Assembly (NCBI GenBank): GCA_963784065.1
Contig: CAWAQA010000006.1
Coordinates: 186,001 to 250,000 of the forward strand
Source: CAWAQA01 sp963784065
Lineage (GTDB): Bacteria > Acidobacteriota > Vicinamibacteria > Vicinamibacterales > UBA2999
DNA length: 64,000 bases
Direction: 5' to 3'
The position numbers and the translations under genes are program-made. Each line of letters starts with the position of its first letter. Position 1 is the stretch's first letter. Of this stretch, positions 1 through 9,246 are shown piece after piece. The notes under the pieces are model-generated. The model worked only from the letters and a program-made list of their open reading frames with translations. It searched no databases and had not been told where the DNA came from.

Positions 1-1
1 C

Positions 2-457
2 GATGGCGGCGTGAAGCGCCACGGCGCATTCGTGCAGGCGCTGCTCTTCGGCGGCGATACGGTCATGCTCGGCAGCGCGCTCGCCGGCACGACCGAGACG
101 CCCGGTGACGTCGTGCAGAAGCCGGTCGTCGTACCCGAGTCGAACAAGACCGTCCGCGTGCCGTTCAAGGTGTTCCGCGGGATGGCCTCGCTCCAGGCGA
201 TCGTGGACCGCCTCGACGTCGAGGACGCCGACGCCGCTGACGTCGAGGCGCTCGGCGCGGAAGGGATGGAGATCAGCGTTCCCGCGCGCGGCTCGGTGCG
301 TCCCATCCTGCGCGACATGCTGAAGCACCTCTGCTCCGCCATCAGCTACGGCGGCGCGAGCAGTCTGCCCGAACTGCAGGAGATGTTCAGGAAGGAGCCG
401 GAGCGCTACGTCATCCGGCTGACGGAGCCCTCGCGGCGCGAGTCGTTCGATCGGTAG
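2..457 (+). CDS. guaB: IMP dehydrogenase, C-terminal fragment
   Basis: The window opens inside this gene; only about 151 C-terminal residues are present, running in frame from base 2 to a TAG stop. IMP dehydrogenase converts IMP to XMP with NAD in guanine nucleotide synthesis. Visible family landmarks are DGGVKRHGAF at the very start, the GGDTVMLGSALAGT strand-loop that belongs to the phosphate-binding part of the (beta/alpha)8 barrel, VFRGMASL of the active-site flap region, the PARGSVRPIL segment, and a C-terminal GGASSLPEL motif. The catalytic cysteine loop lies upstream and outside the window, so GMP reductase-like paralogues cannot be fully excluded, but the flap and C-terminus fit IMPDH well. 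Confidence 0.9.
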   Translation, partial: DGGVKRHGAFVQALLFGGDTVMLGSALAGTTETPGDVVQKPVVVPESNKTVRVPFKVFRGMASLQAIVDRLDVEDADAADVEALGAEGMEISVPARGSVRPILRDMLKHLCSAISYGGASSLPELQEMFRKEPERYVIRLTEPSRRESFDR

Positions 458-468
458 GACAGCCACTC

Positions 469-540
469 ATCACGAACCACCGAGACTCGGACACAGAGGA
501 AAGCCTTTCAGGTACCCGATCAGTCTCTGTGCCTCTGTGG
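469..540. repeat. Degenerate heptamer-phased intergenic tract
   Basis: The gap between the guaB fragment and the M28 peptidase gene contains 7-bp-phased low-complexity sequence: ATCACGA, ACCACCG, AGACTCG, GACACAG, AGGAAAG from 469, then CTCTGTG and CCTCTGT near 525-539. The two halves are partly complementary (ACAGAGG against CCTCTGT), so a weak hairpin is possible. A near-identical start (ATCACGA, ACCACAG) recurs at 54502. It belongs to the window-wide heptamer family. Confidence 0.5.
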
Positions 541-565
541 CGCGTTGGAGCGGAGGATGCTCCTT

Positions 566-2242
566 TCAACGACGCGCGGCGGACGTCTTGTCCCGAATCG
601 CCTTGAACTCCGACCCCTGTTCCCACTCGGGCCAGCGGCGCGAGTTCGCCATGTCGCGGCCGATGGTATAGAGCAACTCGGTGTCCTGCGCCGCTCCGCT
701 GAGATCCCACTCAGGGCTCCACTCATCGCCCGGCTGGTGATAGCGCCGTTCGTTGTACTCGGCGCTCGCGGCCTTGCCGGCGGCGACGCCGCCCTCTCTC
801 CAGGTCCTCGCCGCTGCGGAACGAGATGGCTGGCACGCCGACCTTGGCGAACGGGAAATGGTCCGACCGGAAGAACGAGCCCGCCTCGGGGCGCGGGTCG
901 GGCGAGAACTCGCGCGCCTTTCACACGTGCCGCCATCGCCAGGTCCCGTTGCAGGCTGATCTTCCCCTCGCCGGCAATCGCGACGTCGTTTGACGGCCCC
1001 CACGTGCTGCCGCCATCCATGTTGTAGACCGCCGCCGTCTTCTCGAGCGGATAGAGCGGCTGCTGCGCGTAGTACTCCGACCCGAGCAACCCCTTCTCTT
1101 CCGCCGTCAGCGCGAGGAAGACGGCGGAGCGTTCGCCCGGCGGCGCGGCGGCCCAGAGGCGCGCGATCTCGAGCAGCGAGGCGATCCCGAGCGCGTTGTC
1201 CCGCGCGCCGTTGTAAATGCGGTCGCCGCCTTCGTCGGGAGCGCCGACGCCGAGGTGATCCCAGTGTGCCGTGTAGATCACCGTCTCATCCGGCCGGCTG
1301 CGGCCGGCCACGCGGCCGACGACGTTCTTCGATACCACGCGCGCCTGCGTCACCGTGTAGTCGAGCGAGAACGATAGCGTCAGCAAGCGTCACCGGCTTG
1401 AAGTCGTCGCGCTGCGCCTTCTTCTTCTCGGCGGCGAAGTCGAGCCCGGCGCTCTTGAAGAGCTCCACGGCGACGTCCCGCTGGATCCATCCTTCGACGG
1501 CGGGGTGGACGGCCGCCGGATCCGGCCTGACGATGTCGATCATCGTCGCCGTGTTCGAGTTCTTCACCGTGGCCCAGCCGTACGAGGCGGGCGCCGTCTC
1601 GTGAATGACGAGCATCCCGAGCGCGCCGCGGCGGGCCGCCTCCTCGAACTTGTAGGTCCACCGGCCGTAGTAGGTCATCGCCTTGCCGTCGAACCGGCCC
1701 CCGAGATCGGCCTCGAAATCGGGATCGTTGATGAGCACCAGCGCGATCGCGCCGCGCAGATCAATCCCCTTGAAGTCGTCCCACTTCCGCTCGGGCGCCG
1801 ACACGCCGAACCCGACGAAGACGAGCGGCGCCGCGGTGACGGTGACCCGCGCCGTGGGCAGATGCGTTGCGCGAATGGCGATGTCGTCGCCCTGCCGCAG
1901 CGGGCGGTTCGTTCCACCGGCCGTGACGCTCGCAGTGATCGGCCCGGCGTCGGATTGCGCCAGCGGAACGTCCTGCGTCCAGGCGCGCCCGCCACGTCCG
2001 TCAGGCGCGCCGCCCGGCTGCAGGCCGAGCGCCTGGAACTGTCTCGCGATGTAGTCCACGGTCCTGGTTTCGCCCGCCGTCGCCGGCGCGCGTCCCTCGA
2101 ACTCGTCCGACGCGAGCACCTTCACGTGCGCGGTCATGCGGTCTGGATCGACCGAGGCGGCTGGTGTTGATGCCGGGCGCTGCTGCGCGAGCAGCGCGGG
2201 ACCCAGCAAGAGGAGAACGGTAAGACGTAAGACAATGGTCAT
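566..2242 (-). CDS. Secreted M28-family zinc aminopeptidase (frame-broken)
   Basis: About 558 residues with an N-terminal signal peptide (MTIVLRLTVLLLLGPALLAQ) followed by a PA-type insert and an M28 catalytic domain. The di-zinc ligand motifs are all present: HWDHLGVG (His, Asp), ARDNALG (bridging Asp), AEEKGLLGS (Glu-Glu) and, late in the protein, SDHFPFAKVGVPA (His). This family removes N-terminal amino acids from peptides outside the cytoplasm. The reading moves between three frames: one change near 1380, one near 918 and one near 800, each flanked by perfect family sequence, so I treat it as one gene with indels rather than several genes. It is the last gene of a minus-strand run starting at 7891. 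Confidence 0.85.
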
Positions 2243-2271
2243 GGCATTCTCCAGGAATGCGGGTCACTCCT

Positions 2272-2295
2272 CTTCCGGCTGAAGCCGGACGCCAC
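2272..2295 (-). repeat. REP-like hairpin
   Basis: On the minus strand this reads a GTGG foot, a stem arm close to CTTCCGGC, the loop TTCA and the closing arm GCCGGAAG. It lies between the start of the M28 gene and the end of the kinase gene. A second, shorter hairpin (TCCGCC, CGAA, GGCGGA) overlaps the kinase stop at about 2327-2345. One outer stem pair is mismatched in this copy. Confidence 0.6.
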
Positions 2296-2341
2296 CGGCG
2301 CGTTGCGTCCGACTGATGTGATTGTTCCGCCTTCGGGCGGA

Positions 2342-3278
2342 TTACAAAGTCAGCGTGCCGAAGTGCTCCTCGTACCGCCGGCTGAACTCGTCGAACGTAT
2401 ACGAGTGGCTCTGGCCGCCGAGGTGCTCCAGCGCATACGTGGCAGCCACGCTCCCGATCTGCGCGCTGACCTGCAGCGGGGCGCCGGCCGCCATCCCCTT
2501 CATGAGGCCGCCGCGAAAGGCGTCGCCCACGCCGGTCGGATCGACGATGCGGTACGGGGGCACCGAGCGCACCTCGGTGCGGGAGCCATTCTGGTACACC
2601 CAGCACCCGTGCTCGCCGCGGGTGACGATCAGCACGCGCGCCACCCCCAGCACATCGTCCTCACCCATCCCGGTCTTCTGGCGCGTCAGCTCGAACTCGT
2701 AGTCGTTGCAGATCACGACGTCGGCGCCGACGATGCCCTGGCGCAGCTCGTCTCCCGACATGCGCGCCGCCTGCTGCCCATGATCGAAAATGTACGGAAT
2801 CCTCAGTGTGCGGCACTCTTCGGCGTACTGCACCATCGCGGACGGGTCGTTCGGCGCGACGATCACGAGCCCGGCCTGCCGCGATCGTCCGGAACGACAG
2901 CTCTGCGGCATTGGCCATCGCCCCTGTGTAGAACGAGGCGATCTGATTGTTCTCGGTGTCTGTGCTGCAGAAGAAGGACGCCGTGAACTTGTCGGGCACC
3001 AGCTTCACCAGCGACGTGTCCACGCCCGCCGCCTTCAGCCATTCCCCATACTCAGGAAAGTCCTGGCCGGCCGTGGCCATCAGGTAGGGACGCTCGCCGA
3101 GGAGCGCGAGGGTGTACGCGATGTTCGGCGCGCAGCCGCCCCGCCGCTTGTCCATCGAATCCACGAGGAAGCTGAGGCTGACCCGCTGCATGTGCTCGGC
3201 CAGGAAGTGCTCGGTGAACTTCCCGGGAAACGACATCAGGTAGTCGTACGCGATCGATCCAGTGACGATGAGCTTCAT
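2342..3278 (-). CDS. PfkB/ribokinase-family kinase, adenosine-kinase-like (one frame break)
   Basis: About 312 residues. Start chosen at the ATG encoding MKLIVTGSIAYDYLMSF because the frame upstream only reads through a repeat tract as Ser/Thr-rich junk. PfkB landmarks are the N-terminal GSIAYD strand, the GGCAPNIAYTLALLG substrate-lid motif, and the C-terminal DPTGVGDAFRGG motif holding the catalytic Asp and the anion hole. The frame changes near 2885-2900 (RTIAAGRA continues as AGLVIVAPND). These proteins phosphorylate nucleosides or sugars with ATP; overall sequence and the upstream MTA phosphorylase favour adenosine or a related nucleoside, but the substrate is inferred, not seen. Confidence 0.8.
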
Positions 3279-3280
3279 AC

Positions 3281-3562
3281 TTGAAAGTGGAAAAGTGGAA
3301 GAAGTGGAAGAAGTGGAAGAAGTGGAAGTTGAGGAAGTGATAGTCAGAAGTTGAGGAAGTAAGGGAAGAAGTAGACGAAGTAGACAGAACGTGGACGAAG
3401 TGGAATAAGTAGACGAAGTGAATGAAGTAGATGAAGTGGATGAAGCGCACATCGAGAAAGCGGAACAGTGCCGCGATGGACCACGGTCCCCACTTTCCAG
3501 CTTCTTCACTTTCGTCCCTTCACTTCTTCTACTTGTTCCACTTTTCCACTTCTTCCACTTAT
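3281..3562. repeat. 9-bp-phased purine tract facing a complementary pyrimidine tract
   Basis: This 280-bp gap holds no gene. From 3281 to about 3450 the plus strand is a degenerate 9-mer array of the GAAGTGGAA/GAAGTAGAC type. From about 3485 to 3562 the same array appears in reverse complement (TTCCACTTC, TCTACTTGT). The two arms could fold into a long imperfect cruciform. Open frames through it are only Ser/Thr or Glu/Val repeats and continue into the kinase frame by chance. Confidence 0.8.
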
Positions 3563-3569
3563 AACTGCC

Positions 3570-4441
3570 TCACGTCGTTTGCAGGTATTTGCCGACGAGC
3601 GGCGCCAGGTCTTTCCTCGCCTGATCGGGGATGGCGTCGGGCCGCGTGATGAGCGCGTACTTCAACGCTGTGGCGCACTCGCACGTGCGCTCGAACGGCA
3701 GCCGCTCCACGGCGCCGGCGATGATCCGCTGCGCCGTCTCCGCGTTCTGCACCAGGTTGGCGATCACCATGTCCACGGTCACGGCGTCGTGGTCGGGATG
3801 CCAGCAGTCGTAGTCGGTGACGAGGGCGATGGTCGTGTAGCAGATCTCCGCCTCCCGCGCCAGCTTGGCCTCCTGCAGGTTGGTCATGCCGATGATGTCT
3901 GCACCCCACGACCGGTACAGGTTGCGACTCCGCCAGCGTCGAGAACTGCGGCCCCTCCATGCACACGTAGGTGCCGCCCTTGTGCATGGCGGCGCCCGCC
4001 GTGCGTGCCGCTCTCGTGGGCCACGCCGCTGAGGATCCTGCAGAAGGGATGCGCGAAGCCGACGTGCGCGACGAGGCCGCGGCCGAAGAACGTGCTGACT
4101 CGGCCTCGCGTCCGGTCGATGAACTGGTCGGGAATGACGATGTCGAGAGGTTTGTACTCTTCCTTGAGGCTGCCCACGGCGCTCGCCGACAGGATGTACT
4201 CGACGCCCAGCACCTTCATGCCGAAGATGTTCGCGCGAAAGTTCAGCTCGGACGGCGAGAGGCGGTGGCCGGCCCCGTGCCGCGCGAGAAACGCGACACG
4301 CTTCCCGCGCAGTGTGCCAAGCAGGTACGGCCCGGAGGGCTCGCCAAACGGCGTGGGAACCGTGACCTCGGTGCGGTCGGTGACGCCGGCCATGTTGTAC
4401 AAGCCCGTGCCGCCGATGATGCCAATCTGAACGTGTTCCAT
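3570..4441 (-). CDS. mtnP: S-methyl-5'-thioadenosine phosphorylase (frame-broken)
   Basis: About 290 residues, the usual size. The start ATG (MEHVQIGIIGGTGLYN) is preceded by a GAGAGGAG ribosome site. PNP/MTAP family signatures include GIIGGTG (phosphate loop), FLARHGAGHRLSPSELN, NIFGMKVLGVEYI, EGPQFST and GMTNLQEAKLAREAEI near the purine-binding site. The enzyme cleaves methylthioadenosine (from polyamine and related SAM chemistry) with phosphate to adenine and methylthioribose-1-phosphate. Two frame changes, near 4000 and near 3925, split the reading; the protein is continuous across them. It sits 46 bp after the epimerase/MBL gene. Confidence 0.88.
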
Positions 4442-4463
4442 ATCTCCTCTCGGTCTGCATCTT

Positions 4464-4492
4464 CGAGGCTCAGGCTCCGGGCTCGGGCTAGA
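4464..4492. repeat. Heptamer-phased tract at gene junction
   Basis: Four 7-mers, GAGGCTC, AGGCTCC, GGGCTCG and GGCTAGA, fill most of the gap between mtnP and the preceding gene and reach its stop codon (TAG, complement of CTA at 4488). Confidence 0.5.
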
Positions 4493-5744
4493 GCACTCGC
4501 TCCACGTAGCGCTTCCTGTCCTTTTCCCTGATGTACCCTGCGGCGACGACGGGGTCATGCTCGAAGAAGATCAGGTACTCGCGATCGATGGCGTCCCGGA
4601 TGAAACGCCTCTTGACCGCGAGCGTCTCCATCGGGAAAAGGTCGTACCCCATGATCCACGGGTCTTCGATGTGCGCCGTGGTCGGAATCAGATCGGCGGT
4701 GAACACCGCCGTCCTGCCGCCGGACTCGATGAACACGATCTGGTGCTGGCCCGTGTGGCCGCCCGTTCGCACCACGCGCACGCCCGGCTTGACGCATCGA
4801 ATCGCCGTCGAAGAAGTCCACGACGCCCGCGTCCTTCAACGGGACGAAGTCGTCCTGCAGGTAGCTCGCCCGGTTGCGCTCGTGCGGATGCGTGGCGTCC
4901 TCCCACTCGGCCGTGCGGATCAGATACCGCGCGTTGCGGAACCGCGGGGTGAGCGCCGGCGTCGTGGCGCCGCCGAAATGATCGAAGTGCAGGTGCGTCG
5001 CGAGCGCAAAGTCCATCGCATCGGCGGAAAGGCCGGCGTCGGCGAGCGCATGATCCAGATGGCGCGTCCGATCGATCCCGTAGATGTCCCGCTGCTTCGC
5101 GTCCATCTTGTCCCCGACGCCGCAGTCGATGATCATCCGGCCCCAGTCGGCTTCCACGACAAGCGGCCGCATCGCCAGCTGAATCCGGTTGCGGTCGTCG
5201 GCCGGCGTCTTCTTCTCCCACAGCGGCCGCGGCACGACACCGAACATCGCGCCGCCGTCGAGCCGAAGGGACCCGTCGTTGACGCTGGTGAGCTGAAGAT
5301 CGCCCCAGGACAGGCGCTTCGGCGCCAGGTCCACGGCAGGCGGCGCCGGCTGCTTGAGCTCCACGAGCACGCCGTGCGCGGCGGACGGGTGGATGAACGC
5401 GACCTGCGCGCCCTCGGCGCCCGGACGCGGCGCCTCGTCCACCAGCCGCACGCCGCGCGCCTTCAGCTGCGTCGAGCGCCGCGCGGATGTCCTCCACGCG
5501 CAGCGTCACGTGATGGATGCCGGGCCCGCGCTTCTCGACGAACCTGGCGATCGCCGAATCGGGCGCCGTCGCCTCGAGCAGCTCGAGCGCAGACTGCCCC
5601 ACGGGGATGAAATGCGCCCGCACCCGTTGCGACCGCACCTCTTCCGGCGCCTCAACCTCGAGGCCGAGCGCGTCACGATAGAACGCGAGCGCGTCGTCGA
5701 CGTCCTGCCACGGCGATACCGATGTGATCGAGGACGGCTTTCAT
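4488..5744 (-). CDS. Methylmalonyl-CoA epimerase fused to metallo-beta-lactamase-fold hydrolase (frame-broken)
   Basis: The first ~135 residues are a methylmalonyl-CoA epimerase: MKAVLDHIGIAV, ALELLEA, GPGIHHVTLRVEDI, and the C-terminal HPSAAHGVLVELKQ with its metal-binding Glu. Without any stop the same frame runs through a short Pro/Ala linker into a complete MBL-fold domain (DLQLTSVNDGSLRLDGG; zinc motif THLHFDHFGG; GGHTGQHQIV; EHDP). The epimerase interconverts (R)- and (S)-methylmalonyl-CoA; the MBL substrate is unknown. Frame changes lie near 5715, 5465 and 4790, none at the domain junction, so the fusion appears genuine. A lost stop in the linker remains possible. Confidence 0.8.
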
Positions 5745-6739
5745 CGGGACTCCGCGTTTCGCCATGGGTGATTCGTGAGTCGGCGGCCGGGAATCGATCG
5801 TTCGGCATGATCTCCGTCACGGCCGAATACGGATCGAGGTCGCGCGCGGCAATCCGGGCGACGACGCGCTCGAACTCACCCGCCGGCAGCGCCTCGTCCA
5901 CCCGGCGCAGGAACTGCTGCGACAGCAGCTCGCGAAGCCGGTACTCGTGCCGGGCGCGCTGCCGCGACGCGCGCGCCGTCTCCCCGTGCGCGCGGAACGC
6001 GCCGACGGCCGCCCACAGCTCGGCGATGCCGGCCGATCCGGTCGCCACCGTCTTCAGGATCGGCGGCTTCCACTCGCCCGCCGCGAACGTCTGCAGCGAG
6101 AGATTGGCCGCCACCGACTGCACCAGGCGATCGGCGCCCTCGCGGTCCGCCTTGTTCACCACGAAGATGTCGGCAATCTCCATGATGCCGGCCTTGAGCG
6201 CCTGCACCTCGTCGCCCGTCCCGGGCACGAGCACGACGATGGAGATGTCCGCGGTGCGGACGACGTCCACTTCGTCCTGGCCGACGCCGACCGTCTCGAT
6301 GATCACGATGTCCTTGCCGGCGGCGTCGAGCACCAGCGCCACGTCGCTCGTCGCGCGGGCGAGGCCGCCGAGATGGCCGCGCGTCGCCATGCTGCGGATG
6401 AACACGCCGGGGTCGTTGAAGTGCGCGCTCATGCGCACGCGGTCGCCGAGCACGGCGCCGCCGGTAAACGGGCTCGTGGGATCGACGGCGATCACGCCGA
6501 CCGTCAGGCCGGCGCGACGGATCTCCGCGGTGAGCCGATCGACGAGCGTGCTCTTTCCCGCGCCGGGCGGGCCGGTGATGCCGACGAGATACGCCCGACC
6601 GGTCCGGGAAAGATCCTGCCGATCAGCTCGGCGCCGGCCGGCGTCTCGTCCTCGATGAGCGAGATCGCCCGCGCGATCGCGCGCGGCTCGCCGCGAGCAC
6701 GCGATCGGCGAGCGGGATCGTCGAAGGACTGGCATGCAC
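5741..6739 (-). CDS. meaB: Methylmalonyl-CoA mutase-associated GTPase MeaB (frame-broken)
   Basis: G3E-family GTPase that loads and protects the B12 cofactor of methylmalonyl-CoA mutase. Visible are the Walker A loop GITGPPGAGKSTL, the switch region VDPTSPFTGGAVLGDRVRM, ETVGVGQDEVDVVR, VPGTGDEVQALKAGIMEIAD and the base-recognition NKAD. The N-terminus needs two frame changes near 6600-6690; a GTG at 6739, just before the acd stop, is the most natural start. After AVTEIM the open frame runs on into 7-bp-phased sequence and the epimerase start; a +1 change would end it at a TGA overlapping the epimerase ATG, which I assume here. The mutase itself is at 45.6-47.7 kb. Confidence 0.88.
5767..5794. 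repeat. Heptamer-phased segment at meaB 3' end
   Basis: GTGATTC, GTGAGTC, GGCGGCC and GGGAATC follow one another at 7-bp spacing across the end of meaB, just before the start codon of the epimerase gene. The family-conserved part of MeaB stops before this segment. Confidence 0.4.
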
Positions 6740-6747
6740 CGTGTCGC

Positions 6748-7891
6748 TCAAGCGGCAAGCAGCTGACGCGCGATGACCAGCCGCTGGATCTCGCTGGTCC
6801 CCTCGCCAATCGTGGTGAGCTTGACGTCGCGGAAGTACTTCTCGGCTGGATAATCCTTCACGAACCCGTAGCCGCCATGGATCTGGACGCCGTCCTCCGC
6901 CACGCGCACGGCGATCTCGCTCGAATACAGCTTCGCCATCGCCGCCTCGAGCGTGGTTCGCTTTCCCTGGTCCTTCATCGCCGCCGCGCGATAGGTCAGC
7001 AGGCGCGCCGCCTCGATCCGCATCGCCGCGTCCACGAGCTTCGCGCGGATCGCCTGGAAGGCGCCGATCGGCTGGCCGAACTGCTTCCGCTCGAACGCGT
7101 AGTGCAGCGCCGCTTCGTAGGCGCCCTGCGCGAGGCCGACCGCGAGCGCGGCGATGCCGATGCGCCCGGCGTCGAGCACCTGCAGCGCGTTGATGAAGCC
7201 CTGGCCTTCGAGCCCGAGCAGCTGCGACGCCGCGACCCGGCAGTTCTCGAAGATGACCTCGCTCGTTTCGCTGGCGCGCATCCCCAGCTTGTCTTCCTTC
7301 TTGCCGGCGCGGAACCCGGCAGTCCCGCGCTCGACGATGAAGGCCGAGATGCCACGGCTGCCCTTGGCGCGGTTGGTGACCGCCATCACCACGATCAGGT
7401 CGCCAAGCTGGCCGTGGGTGATGAACTGCTTGGTGCCGTTGATGACCCAGCAGTCGCCTTCGCGCGCTGGCCATGGTCCGCATCGCCCCGGCATCGCTGC
7501 CCGATGACGCCTCGGTCAGCCCCCACGCCGCGAGCTGCTCGCCCTGCGCCAGCGGCGTCAGGTACTTGTGCTTCTGCTCGTCGGTGCCGAACATCGAGAT
7601 GTGCGCCGCCCCAAGGCCGTTGTGGGCCGCGACGGACAGGCAGACCGAGGGATCCACGCGCGCCAGCTCCTCGATCGCGATGCAGTAGTCCACCGATGAC
7701 ATCGCCGCGCCGCCGAACTCCTCCGGAAACTGGATGCCCATGAGCCCGAGCGCGGCAAGCTTGGGGATGAGCTCCTTCGGAAAGTGCTGCTTTTCGTCCC
7801 ACTCCATGACGTGCGGACGGATCTCGGCCTCCGCGAACTCGCGGATGCTGCGGCGCAGCAGTTCCTGGTCGTCGCTGAGGCGGAAGTCCAT
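6748..7891 (-). CDS. Acyl-CoA dehydrogenase (one frame break)
   Basis: About 381 residues, a normal short-chain acyl-CoA dehydrogenase. It oxidises acyl-CoA to 2-enoyl-CoA with FAD and passes electrons to ETF. Seen: the N-terminal helical domain (MDFRLSDDQELLRRSIREFA), the FAD-binding LTEASSGSDAGA, the beta-domain INGTKQFITHG, the IHGGYGFVKDYPAEK motif and the C-terminal IGEGTSEIQ whose first Glu aligns with the catalytic base. One frame change near 7470. The neighbouring meaB and epimerase suggest a substrate in branched-chain amino acid or odd-chain breakdown (for example isobutyryl- or isovaleryl-CoA), which is inference. Confidence 0.88.
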
Positions 7892-7916
7892 AGCCTCCGG
7901 ATCGTATCATTCGGGT

Positions 7917-8433
7917 ATGAGATTGCCCGTCCTGGCCGTTCCGGGGACGAAAGCTCCCGTCCTGCTCGCCCTGCTGCTCGTCTTCGTGGCCACGCCTGTC
8001 TTTGCCGATGTGACGGTGTTCATCGGCAGCACGACCACGCCGTCGAACCGCGCCGTGAAAGGCGCGGCGATAGGCTTCGGGCTGCTGATCGTCGGGTTCG
8101 AGTTCGAGTACGCCGACACGGGCGAGGACACCGCGGAGGGCGCGCCGTCGCTGCGAACGGGCATGGGCAATGTGCTGCTGCAGACGCCGATTCCACTGGC
8201 CGGCATGCAGTTCTACGCCACGATGGGCGCCGGCGGATATCGCGAGACGCCTGGGGGAAGAGCCCGTCCGTCGGCAGGAGACGCAGGCCGGCATCAACAC
8301 CGGCGGCGGCGTGAAGGTGTCGCTGCTCGGCCCGGTGCGGGCGCGGGTCGACTACCGCGTGTTCAAGCTGCGCGGCGATCCGCTGCACTCGACCGTCCAC
8401 CGCGTCTACGCCGGGCTGAACCTGGCGTTCTGA
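7917..8433 (+). CDS. Small secreted, probable outer-membrane beta-barrel protein (one frame break)
   Basis: About 171 residues. The start ATG gives a clear signal peptide (VLLALLLVFVATPVFA) with cleavage before DVTVFIGSTTT. The mature part alternates short hydrophobic strands (GFGLLIVGFEFEYAD, FYATMGAGGY, GGGVKVSLLGPVRARVDYRVF) and ends in an aromatic residue (GLNLAF), typical of barrels inserted by the BAM complex. A frame change near 8255 separates the last third. It is divergent from the acyl-CoA dehydrogenase with 26 bp between starts. No specific function can be named. Confidence 0.6.
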
Positions 8434-8437
8434 TCCT

Positions 8438-8495
8438 CGTCTTTCGGTCTTCAGGCTCTCACCGAGCCCGGAGCCCGGAGCCCGAGATCAGGGAA
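8438..8495. repeat. Heptamer-phased tract between convergent genes
   Basis: CGTCTTT, CGGTCTT, CAGGCTC, TCACCGA, then three copies of GCCCGGA/GCCCGAG and ATCAGGG, all at 7-bp spacing. It covers the gap after the barrel gene and encodes the last residues of the convergent gene, so the repeat supplies part of that C-terminus. Confidence 0.6.
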
Positions 8496-9144
8496 CCGTC
8501 GTCGCCGGCGGCGGCGGGCGTGCGCGTGCCGGGCACCTGTGTCGTACCTGGCGCGAGCGCGGGCTCGGCGGGCGCCGGCGGCATCGGCTCGACGGCGTTG
8601 AGGTTCATGATCGTACCGCCGCCGGTCACCGATCCGGTGTACAGCTTCCAGATCTCCTGGATCTGCTCGGGATATGCGTCCGCGAGGATGCGGCCGATGC
8701 TGTAGTCGGCGCCCGGCACCGCGGGGTCGAGCGCGTACACATACACGACGACCGCGTTGGGCCCGGGCTCGGGCGCGCGGAAGATCTTCCACCCCTGCGC
8801 CTGCGCCTGCACGGTCGGATCGGTCGATTTCTCCAGCGCCTGCTGCAGGTACCACATGACCGTCTCGAAGTCCTTGACCCGTTCCGGGCGGACGGTGTTG
8901 AAGAGCAGACCGGCCTTGGCGGTGAACGTCCGGGTCAGGAGGGGCACGGCGGCCGCCGGGGCGGCGGGCGCCCTGGCGGATCCGGCGCCGTGGCCGGCGT
9001 CTGCGCGACCGGGCCTGGCGCCGGTGCGCTCTGGGTGGGTGGCACGGCCTGCGGCGGCGGCAGACCAGGTGTCACCGGCGCCTGCGCCGACGCCAATCCC
9101 ACGTTCAACAGCACGGCCGCTGCGAGAGCGGATCCCACTTGCAT
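8459..9144 (-). CDS. Secreted protein of unknown function, paralogue A (one frame break)
   Basis: About 228 residues with a signal peptide (AAAVLLNVGLASAQ), then a Pro-rich linker, then a folded domain with TFTAKAGLLFNTVRPERVKDFETVMWYL, QGWKIFRAPEPGPN, YALDPAVPGADYSIG and EIWKLYTGSV. The domain is clearly homologous to the next gene upstream (9247-9714): both have a helix with a conserved Trp-Lys-hydrophobic strand and the PGADY motif. A frame change near 8985 falls in the Pro-rich linker. The C-terminus is partly heptamer-repeat encoded. No known family was recognised; a dimeric ferredoxin-like fold is a guess. Confidence 0.6.
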
Positions 9145-9160
9145 CAGTTGAGTCTCCCGG

Positions 9161-9202
9161 AAAACAAAAAAGCCACGAACGTGGGCATCCCACGTCCGTG
9201 GC
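9161..9202 (-). terminator. Rho-independent terminator
   Basis: A 14-bp stem with one mismatch (9172-9185 with 9189-9202, loop of three bases), followed on the minus strand by a TTTTTTGTTTT run. It lies downstream of the 9247-9714 gene and upstream of its paralogue, so it would separate their transcription. Confidence 0.85.
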
Positions 9203-9246
9203 TCTCATCGTAGCGCGACTTCCTCCGGCCTGTGCCGGAGGCTCCT

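Noticed and set aside
3281..3509. Ser/Thr-rich open frames through the 9-bp tract, including an extended N-terminus of the kinase
   Set aside because: They are direct readings of a simple repeat; the family start MKLIVTG and the change in composition mark the true start.
3281..3562. Possible CRISPR array
   Set aside because: Units are 9 bp and degenerate, with no constant repeat of 23-40 bp, no spacers and no cas gene.
5506..5740. Long C-terminal extension of MeaB into the epimerase gene
   Set aside because: The conserved GTPase ends before it and the residues are an out-of-frame reading of the epimerase.
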